Below, in pieces: positions 56,750-64,000 of a stretch of 64,000 bases of DNA (its first letter is position 1; the number at the start of each line of letters is the position of its first letter). The notes under the pieces are model-generated. The model saw nothing but the letters and a program-made list of their open reading frames with translations, had not been told where the DNA came from and did not search any database. Origin of the DNA: Paracoccaceae bacterium (GTDB lineage Bacteria; Pseudomonadota; Alphaproteobacteria; Rhodobacterales; Rhodobacteraceae); the NCBI GenBank assembly GCA_023383015.1, contig JAHDXW010000020.1, positions 25,892 through 89,891 of the forward strand, given 5' to 3'. The position numbers were made by a program, and so were the translations under genes.

Positions 56750-58003
56750 TCAGTTGGCGGAGCCGAAGTAGCGGTCGAGCACGGCCTGCTCGGCCGCGGC
56801 CGCGGCGGCGAGGCTGTCGGTCACCGACGCGCCCTCGAGAAGGATGCGGTTGACCATGTCGACGAACACCTGCCGCTGGGCGCTCTCGTCGGCAAAGACC
56901 GTGGCATGGCCGTAGGCGAGGCCACGGATGAACGGGCCGTAGACGGGATGCTCGGCCGAGGTCGCAGCCGCCGCCGGCTTGGCCGGCAACTCGCCCACCA
57001 CCTCGAGCCAGAGCTGCATCGCCTCGTCGGAGGTGATGTACTCCATGAACTTCGCCGCCGCCTCCAGCCGCTCTCCCTCGGCCTTCGAGGTGATGGAGTT
57101 GACCCAGTAGCTGGCATAGTTGCCGCGGCTTCCGTCGGGCCCCGCGGGCAGCTCGGTCACGCCCCAGTCGAGCCCGCGCTCGCCCTGCAGCGCGCCGATG
57201 CGGAACGAGCCGTCGATGTGATAGCCCGCCCGGCCGGCACGGAACGCCGCCTGGGGTTCGTCCATGAAGCCGGCGCGGGTGACCCCGTGCTCCTGCTCCA
57301 GCGCCACGTACCAGGACACCGCGGCGCGCCCGGCGTCGCTGTCGTAGGTGACGGTGCGGTAGTCCTCGGTATAGGGCGCCCCGCCGAACTGGCGGATCAG
57401 CACCTCGCGCAGCCAGTGGTGGTCCTGCGCCGTCATCCCTGTCGTCAGGCCGACGGTCGAGACGTTGCCGGCGCCGTCGACGACGGAAATCCTGCCGGCG
57501 TGCTCGACCAGCTCGTCGAGCGTCGCCGCCGGGGCCGCGATGCCGGCCGCCTCGAGCAGGCGCTTGTTGTAGAACAGCGCCAGCGAGCGCACCGCGGTCG
57601 GCAGCGCCCAGTAGGCGCCGTCGATCTTCATCGCCTGGACCATCGGGTAGAAGTCGGCCTCGATCCGATCCGGGGCGAAGCGGTCGGCGGGCAGGGGCTG
57701 GATGAGATCGGCATTCACGTAGTCGTTAAGCCAGCCGTAGAACAGCTGCACGACGTCCGGCCCCTCGCCGGCGGGAATCGCCGCCGCCACCTTGGTGCGG
57801 TAGTCGGCATAGGGAAAATGCGTGTGCTTGACCGTGATACCCGGGTTGGCCGCCTCGAAACGCGCGATGAGTTCGTCCATCGCCTTGACGCGGGCCTCGA
57901 AGAAATACTGCCAGTACTCGATCTCGACATCGGCGCGCACCCCGGTCGCGCCGAACGCGGTGGCCGCCGCGGCAGCCAGAAGGCTCGTTTTCCAAGACAC
58001 CAT
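56750..58003 (-). CDS. Sugar ABC transporter substrate-binding protein
   Basis: A 417-residue family 1 extracellular solute-binding protein. The signal peptide (MVSWKTSLLAAAAATAFGATGVRA) ends at about residue 24. The mature start DVEIEYWQYF, RFEAANPGITVKHTHFPYADYRTKVAAAIPAGEGPDVVQLF and late WLEVVGELPAKPAA are the family pattern. Ligand-site residues cannot be assigned a sugar. GGGAGGGAGACCGAAG precedes the ATG. First gene of the catabolic operon, divergent from the ROK regulator. Confidence 0.93.
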   Translation of the reverse strand: MVSWKTSLLAAAAATAFGATGVRADVEIEYWQYFFEARVKAMDELIARFEAANPGITVKHTHFPYADYRTKVAAAIPAGEGPDVVQLFYGWLNDYVNADLIQPLPADRFAPDRIEADFYPMVQAMKIDGAYWALPTAVRSLALFYNKRLLEAAGIAAPAATLDELVEHAGRISVVDGAGNVSTVGLTTGMTAQDHHWLREVLIRQFGGAPYTEDYRTVTYDSDAGRAAVSWYVALEQEHGVTRAGFMDEPQAAFRAGRAGYHIDGSFRIGALQGERGLDWGVTELPAGPDGSRGNYASYWVNSITSKAEGERLEAAAKFMEYITSDEAMQLWLEVVGELPAKPAAAATSAEHPVYGPFIRGLAYGHATVFADESAQRQVFVDMVNRILLEGASVTDSLAAAAAAEQAVLDRYFGSAN

Positions 58004-58082
58004 CTTCGGTCTCCCTCCCTGGGGTTGGCCACGGCCGCCCGCCGGTGCTGCGGGGCGAGTCGGCCGGTCACGGGCAGAGCTT

Positions 58083-58124
58083 ACGGGCAGGCCCGTTGAG
58101 TCTTCAAGTGGATTGAGTTAATCC
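58083..58124. promoter_or_regulatory. Operator/promoter region between SBP operon and ROK gene
   Basis: Three palindromes stand side by side: ACGGGC-AG-GCCCGT (58083-58096), TTGA-N4-TCAA (58096-58107) and GGATT-N5-AATCC (58110-58124). The direct repeat TTGAGT occurs at 58096 and 58113. On minus, TTGAAG (58102-58107) and TAAGCT lie 18 bases apart as a possible SBP promoter. The ROK protein is the likely ligand-responsive binder. Confidence 0.45.
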
Positions 58125-58130
58125 CGCCTC

Positions 58131-59294
58131 ATGCCCTCTGCCGCCGTCACCGCCCCGGGGTCGAACGCCGAACGAAGCCGCGCCTACAACCGCGGCCTCG
58201 TGCTGGGCCACATCCGCGCCCGCCCCGGTGTCGGCCGGGCCGAGATCGCGCGCGCCGCCGGGCTGTCGGTACAGGCGGTCAGCAACATCATCGCCGAGCT
58301 GCTTGCCGACGGTCTGGTCGAGAAGGCCGGCCGGCGGGTGCAGGGCCGCGGCCTGCCGCCGGTGCAGTACCGCATCGACCCCGCGGGAGGCTTCGCGCTC
58401 GGGGTCGAGCTGCGTCCGACCAGCCTTGCCGCGGCGCTGGTCGACCTCACCGGCGGCCTCGTCTGGCATGGGCGCCGGCGGCTGGCCGCGGCCGATCCCG
58501 TCGCCGTCGCCGCCACGCTCGGCCCGCTCGCCGCCGAGGGGCGGGCGGCGGTGGGGCCCGCGGACGCGGCGCGCATCCTGGGGGCGGGAGTGGTGATGCC
58601 GGGGCCGTTCGGGGCCACCGGACTTGCCGATCCGGCCACCGAGCTGCCGGACTGGGCGGGGATCGCTCCGGTTGGATGGTTCGAGGCCCGCCTCGGCCTG
58701 CCCTGCCTTGTCGAGAACGACGCCAACGCCGCCGCGCTGGCCGAGCGGCTGCGCGGCGGGGCGCGGCTGCTGTCCGACTTCGCCTTCCTCTATTTCGGCG
58801 CCGGCCTCGGCCTCGGCGTCGTCGCCGGCGACCGGCTGATCCGCGGCACCCGGGGCAACGCGGGCGAGATCGGCCATGTCCGCATCGGCGGCGTCCGGCT
58901 CGAGGCACTGGCCAGCCGCGTGGCGCTCGAGGCCCGGCTCGCCGCCGCCGGCCTTCCCTGCGCCGGCATGGACGATCTCGAGGCCGCCGTCGCGGCCCGG
59001 GCCGCCCCGGTCGAGGACTGGCTGGCCGTCGCCGCCCCCGCGCTCGGCGAGGCGATCGGCATCGTCGAGAACCTCTTCGACCCCGAGACGGTATTCCTCG
59101 GCGGCGTCCTGCCGGATGCGCTGATCGACGCGCTCGTCGCGCGCGTGCCGCTGCCGGCGGCAAGCCTTGCCAGCCGCCCCGACCGCACCCTGCCGAGGCT
59201 GTGCCGCGGGGCCTCGGGGCGGCTGACGGCCGTGCTCGGCGCGGCCGCGCTGGTGATCGAGCGCGCCTTCACCCCGCGGCTCGACGCCGCCTGA
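58131..59294 (+). CDS. ROK-family transcriptional regulator
   Basis: A 387-residue ROK repressor. Residues about 18-80 are a winged helix (GVGRAEIARAAGLSVQAVSNIIAELLADGLV); the rest is a sugar-kinase-like sensing domain with ENDANAAALAE and NAGEIGH. The usual zinc motif CxCGxxGCxE after GEIGH is absent; the sequence continues HVRIGGVRLEALAS, a shortened loop. This suggests altered ligand coupling. It is divergent from the SBP operon with palindromes between, so it probably controls both arms. Confidence 0.9.
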   Translation: MPSAAVTAPGSNAERSRAYNRGLVLGHIRARPGVGRAEIARAAGLSVQAVSNIIAELLADGLVEKAGRRVQGRGLPPVQYRIDPAGGFALGVELRPTSLAAALVDLTGGLVWHGRRRLAAADPVAVAATLGPLAAEGRAAVGPADAARILGAGVVMPGPFGATGLADPATELPDWAGIAPVGWFEARLGLPCLVENDANAAALAERLRGGARLLSDFAFLYFGAGLGLGVVAGDRLIRGTRGNAGEIGHVRIGGVRLEALASRVALEARLAAAGLPCAGMDDLEAAVAARAAPVEDWLAVAAPALGEAIGIVENLFDPETVFLGGVLPDALIDALVARVPLPAASLASRPDRTLPRLCRGASGRLTAVLGAAALVIERAFTPRLDAA

Positions 59295-59314
59295 CACATG
59301 AACGGACGCCGCCG

Positions 59315-61630
59315 ATGCCTCTCTCGGACGCTGACTTGCTGCTTGCCGACCGGCTCGCTCCGCGGCTCGTCATGCTGTGGCTGGCGCTTCAACCCCTGCG
59401 CTCGGTCGCGGGCTTCGCCCAGTCGGGTGCCCACCCCGACGACGAGACCTCGGCCATGCTGGCCGCGCTGCGCTTCCGCGACGGGCTGTCGACCGCCTAC
59501 ATCTGCGCCACCCGCGGCGAAGGCGGCCAGAACGACATCGGCGCCGAAAAGGGGGCCGACCTCGCGGCGCTGCGCAGCGCCGAGATGGCGGTGGCGGCGG
59601 CGCGGCTGGACATGCGGCTGTGGTGGCTGGCAGCGGGCCCCGGCGACCCGATCGCCGACTTCGGCTTCTCGAAGTCGGGCACCGCCACCCTGGCCCGCTG
59701 GGGGCGGGCGCACACGCTCGCCCGCTTCGTCGCCGCGGTCCGGGCCGAGCGGCCCGACATCCTCTGCCCCACCTTCCTCGACGTCCCCGGCCAGCACGGC
59801 CACCACCGGGCGATGACCGCGCTTGCCCATGAGGTGATCGCCACCGCCGCCGACCCCGCCTTTGCCGGCGTGGCGCTGCCGCCCTGGCAGGTGGCCCGGC
59901 TGGTGCTGCCTGCCTGGGGCGGCGGCGGGACGGCCTATGACGACGAGGAGCCGCCGCCGCCGGCCAGCTTCGCCGTCGCCGGCACCGGCCGCGATGCGGT
60001 GACCGGCTGGACCTGGGCGCGGATGGGCGAATGGTCACGCGCCGCCCACCGCACCCAGGGCATGGGCCGCTGGCCGGGGGTGGGGGAGGGGCGCGACTTT
60101 CCCCTCCACCTTGCCGTCAATGCCGCCGGCGGCGGGGCAGAGGGGCTCCTGGCCGGCCTGCCCGCGACGCTCGCCGACCTCGGGCTGCCGGCGGCAGCGC
60201 GGGCGGCGGCCGAGGCGGTCGCCGCATTCCCCGACGCCGCCGCGGTCCTTGCCGCGGCGCTTGCCGCCCATGGCGCGCTCGACGGTGCCGAGGCGCGCGT
60301 CGGCCCCGCCCATGCCCACCGCGTGGCACGCAAGCGGGCCGAGCTTGCCCGTGTCATCGCCCTGGCTGCGGGCGTCGAGGTGCGCGGCCGCATCGCCGCC
60401 GACCGGCTGTCGCCGGGCGAGATCGCCCCGGTGACGATCGAGGTCGCGCCAGGCGCGGCCGAGGCGGCTGCCGCCCGGCTTCGCCTGCCGCCGGGCTGGG
60501 TCGAGGCGGACGGCCGCGCCGGGCCGGCCGCCGGCGCCGCCCCCTCCGAGCCCTTCGCGCCGGGCGTCGACCCGCTCGCGCCGCTGCCGCCGGCGCTCAC
60601 CGTCGGCCTGCGCGTGGCGGGGCGCGAGGTCGCCCTCGCCCTGCCGCTCGACCACGCGCCGCGGGCCGGGGCGGCGGTGCGCGCCACCCCCGAGCCAGCG
60701 GCGCTGATCGTCAATCTCGCCCGCCCGCCGGTGCCGCTCGCCCTCCGCCTTTCCGGGCTCGCGCCCGAGGGGGCGCGCCCCGCGCTCGCCCTGCCCGCGG
60801 GCTGGGGGCAGGACTGGCAGGGCGCCGAGGCCCGCCTCACCCCGCCCGCGGGCCTTGCCCCGGGCCGCTGGGAGGCGGCGGTGACGCTCTCCGGCGCCCC
60901 GGCACTTGACGAACGCCGGCTTGCCGCCGCCCATCTGCCGCCCGTCCTGCGCGCCGCCCCCGCGGTCGTCCGCCTGCTCGCGCTGCAGGTCGAGCTGCCC
61001 GCCGTGCGCCTCGGCTACGTCGGCGGCGGCAACGACCGGGTCGATGCCGCGCTGGCCGCGCTCGGCCTGTCCCCGCAGCGGCTGACCGACGCCGGGCTTG
61101 CCGGCGCCGGCGCGCTCGACGGGCTCGACAGCCTGATCGTCGGCGTCTTCGCCTTCCGCACCCGGCCCGCGCTCTCGCCCGGAGGGCTGCGCGCCTTCGT
61201 CGAGGCCGGCGGCACGCTCGTCACCCTCTACCACCGCCCCTGGGACGGCTGGGACGCCGCGACGACGCCGCCGCGCCGGCTCGAGATCGGCCAGCCCTCG
61301 ATCCGCTTCCGCGTCACCGACCCGGCGGCGCCGGTGCGGCTGCCCCTGCCCGACCATCCGCTCCTTGTCGGCCCGAACCCCATCGGCCCGGACGACTGGG
61401 CGGGCTGGGACAAGGAGCGCGGGCTCTACTTCGCCCGCGCCTGGGACGCCGCCTACCGGCCCCTGGTCGCGGTCGCCGACCCCGGCGAGGCGCCGCTCGA
61501 GGGCGGGCTTCTCGTCGCCGACATCGGCGCCGGCCGCCACGTCCATGTGGCGCTGAACCTCCACCACCAGATGGAGGCGCTGGTCCCCGGCGCCTTCCGG
61601 CTGATGGCGAACCTGATCGCCCGGCGATGA
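59315..61630 (+). CDS. Large PIG-L family deacetylase with C-terminal extra domains
   Basis: A 771-residue protein. Residues about 1-260 are a PIG-L/LmbE deacetylase with AHPDDE (39-44) and the second zinc motif in GQHGHH (His161, His163, His164); this family removes N-acetyl from GlcNAc conjugates. Residues about 380-590 look like NEW3-type beta domains (RLSPGEIAPVTIEVAPG). The last 170 residues resemble a ThuA/glutamine-amidotransferase-like Rossmann domain (LGYVGGGNDRVDAAL, GVFAFRTRPALSPGGLRAFVEAGGTLVTLYH). No signal peptide, so cytoplasmic. It follows ROK by 20 bases. Confidence 0.83.
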   Translation: MPLSDADLLLADRLAPRLVMLWLALQPLRSVAGFAQSGAHPDDETSAMLAALRFRDGLSTAYICATRGEGGQNDIGAEKGADLAALRSAEMAVAAARLDMRLWWLAAGPGDPIADFGFSKSGTATLARWGRAHTLARFVAAVRAERPDILCPTFLDVPGQHGHHRAMTALAHEVIATAADPAFAGVALPPWQVARLVLPAWGGGGTAYDDEEPPPPASFAVAGTGRDAVTGWTWARMGEWSRAAHRTQGMGRWPGVGEGRDFPLHLAVNAAGGGAEGLLAGLPATLADLGLPAAARAAAEAVAAFPDAAAVLAAALAAHGALDGAEARVGPAHAHRVARKRAELARVIALAAGVEVRGRIAADRLSPGEIAPVTIEVAPGAAEAAAARLRLPPGWVEADGRAGPAAGAAPSEPFAPGVDPLAPLPPALTVGLRVAGREVALALPLDHAPRAGAAVRATPEPAALIVNLARPPVPLALRLSGLAPEGARPALALPAGWGQDWQGAEARLTPPAGLAPGRWEAAVTLSGAPALDERRLAAAHLPPVLRAAPAVVRLLALQVELPAVRLGYVGGGNDRVDAALAALGLSPQRLTDAGLAGAGALDGLDSLIVGVFAFRTRPALSPGGLRAFVEAGGTLVTLYHRPWDGWDAATTPPRRLEIGQPSIRFRVTDPAAPVRLPLPDHPLLVGPNPIGPDDWAGWDKERGLYFARAWDAAYRPLVAVADPGEAPLEGGLLVADIGAGRHVHVALNLHHQMEALVPGAFRLMANLIARR

Positions 61631-62514
61631 CGTGCAGCCCGGCCGGCAGAACGGCCGCGACGCGCAACCTGCGCGCCGTGGGCTGGCTTGTCGCCGACAT
61701 GGCCCTGAACATCTGGGCGCTGTCGATCGTCAAGGCGGTCGGCGCCGACTATCCGGCGCTGCAGCTCGTCTTCCTGCGTGCCGCCGTCGGTCTGGCGGTG
61801 ATCGCGCCCTGGGTCTGGGCCGAGCGGCGCGCCTTCGTCGTCATGCCGCGGCCGGGGCTTCAGATTCTGCGCGTGGCGCTGTCGACCGCGGCGCTCGCGG
61901 CCAGCTTCCATGCCATCGCCCGGGTGCCCTTCGCGCTCTTCACCGCGATCAACTTCACCCGCCCGATCCTGCTGATGCTGATGGCCGCCGCCATCCTCGG
62001 CGAGCGTATCGGGCCGCGGCGCTGGCGGGCCGCCGCCGCCGGGCTGGCGGGTGCGCTGGTCGCCATCGGCCCGCAGGCGGCGGCGCCGGGGTGGGGGCTC
62101 GCTGCGCTGGTGGTCATGGTCCTCGCCGGCACCGGCGCGGTCATCGTCACCCGGGCGCTGAAGGGGACGCCGGCGGTTGTGATGATGGCCGTCTACACGG
62201 GCGGGCTCGGCCTTGCTGCCGCGCCCTTCGCGCTGGCCGGCTGGGCGCCGGTGGCGACGGTGCACTGGCCGGTCCTGCTTGCCGTGGGCGTCTTCGCGCA
62301 GGCCGCGCAGCTCTGCTTCCTGCGTGCCCACTGGCTGGGCGATGCCGGCGTGCTCGGCCCGGCATCCTACCTTAGCCTGCCCTTGTCGGCCGCGGTCGGC
62401 TGGCTGCTCTTCGCCGAGGTGCCGGGGCCGGCGACGGCCGCCGGGGCCGGGCTGATCGTCGCCGCGGGCGTATGGCTCGCCCGGGCCGAGGCGGCGGCCG
62501 GACGGGCCGGCTGA
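61627..62514 (+). CDS. EamA/DMT-family transporter
   Basis: A 295-residue drug/metabolite transporter with about ten hydrophobic helices in two EamA repeats (GWLVADMALNIWALSIVKAVGADYPALQLVFLRAA opens the first). The motif ARVPFALFTAINFTRPILLMLMAA is typical of RhaT/EamA exporters. The ATG overlaps the PIG-L stop by 4 bases, tying it to the ROK-PIG-L transcript. It may export a by-product of the pathway; this is inferred from position. Confidence 0.85.
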   Translation: MTCSPAGRTAATRNLRAVGWLVADMALNIWALSIVKAVGADYPALQLVFLRAAVGLAVIAPWVWAERRAFVVMPRPGLQILRVALSTAALAASFHAIARVPFALFTAINFTRPILLMLMAAAILGERIGPRRWRAAAAGLAGALVAIGPQAAAPGWGLAALVVMVLAGTGAVIVTRALKGTPAVVMMAVYTGGLGLAAAPFALAGWAPVATVHWPVLLAVGVFAQAAQLCFLRAHWLGDAGVLGPASYLSLPLSAAVGWLLFAEVPGPATAAGAGLIVAAGVWLARAEAAAGRAG

Positions 62515-62520
62515 CAACCG

Positions 62521-62537
62521 GCGGCCGGGCCGGCCGC
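62521..62537. terminator. Hairpin between convergent EamA and metH genes
   Basis: GCGGCC / GGCCGC (62521-62526 with 62532-62537) with a 5-base loop lies in the 42-base gap between the two convergent stops. A G-run follows on plus and no T-run on either strand, so termination would be weak. Confidence 0.3.
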
Positions 62538-62556
62538 GGGGGGGGCGGGACCTGGC

Positions 62557-64000
<1,444 letters not shown>

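Overview
The window is a dense, GC-rich (clearly above 65 % by eye) bacterial chromosome segment with about 65 protein genes, mostly in short operons with 4-base ATGA/GTGA overlaps. No rRNA, tRNA, CRISPR array, insertion sequence or phage gene was seen. Gene content and order point to an alphaproteobacterium of the order Rhodobacterales (Rhodobacteraceae/Paracoccaceae). The evidence is a single bifunctional Rsh, the chain argS-SPOR-nagZ-scpA-scpB, membrane-bound urate oxidase PuuD, DUF1491 and IalB-type proteins, and a LexA box of the alphaproteobacterial form GTTC-N7-GTTC in front of recA. The genus cannot be named from this window.

Layout. 1-4265: purine ureide catabolism, with puuD and uraH on plus and a puuE-uraD fusion, ureidoglycine aminohydrolase and allA on minus. 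Together these cover urate to glyoxylate except for the allantoate step. 4330-7596: small housekeeping genes (TRIC-type channel, rnhA, ispH, a NYN-domain protein). 7851-10370: rpoZ-rsh behind a clear promoter. 10386-14005: DUF2062, era, rnc, lepB, acpS. 14075-15456: a MarR-type regulator with a cysteine cluster, divergent from a secreted protein. 15588-18288: small membrane protein, DUF1491, recO, MFS transporter. 18307-20826: CPA1 antiporter with a cyclic-nucleotide domain. 20910-23412: divergent cell-wall pair mepK and ldtD. 23460-26062: lpxD, an acyl carrier protein and a ketosynthase. 26160-27972: ialB behind a short terminated transcript unit, and a DUF815 AAA+ ATPase. 27978-30735: nlpD-like, pcm, surE. 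30768-37508: SDR, purF, cvpA, radA, xth, ppk2 and an A-type Fe-S carrier. 37599-44350: dgt, argS, SPOR, nagZ, scpA, scpB and a small basic protein. 44377-50481: DUF1330, alaS, recA with SOS box, a sulfotransferase-like gene, pth and an IsdG-like monooxygenase. 50471-62514: an accessory catabolic locus. 62557-64000: the C-terminal part of cobalamin-dependent methionine synthase.

The most distinctive region is 50471-62514. A divergent ROK regulator separates two arms. The minus arm is an almost fully overlapping operon: sugar-binding protein, two permeases, an argininosuccinate-lyase-superfamily enzyme, a UgpC/MsmX-type ATPase, a PfkB kinase and a two-SIS-domain isomerase/deaminase. The plus arm has ROK, a 771-residue three-part PIG-L deacetylase and an EamA exporter. 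Transporter + PfkB kinase + SIS enzyme is the toolkit known from fructoselysine/Amadori (frl, fra) and amino-sugar catabolism. The lyase lacks the argininosuccinate-recognition segment of true ArgH, so it probably cleaves another N-substituted aspartate-like conjugate. My inference is a pathway that imports an amino-sugar conjugate, removes its acetyl and/or dicarboxylate parts, phosphorylates the sugar and deaminates it. The substrate is unknown.

Regulatory signals readable from the sequence include a sigma70-type promoter with an overlapping palindrome before rpoZ, an FNR-type half-perfect box at -41.5 before ppk2, the recA SOS box, repeated operators between the MarR gene and its neighbour, palindromes in the ROK/SBP divergent region, and a promoter plus intrinsic terminator upstream of ialB.
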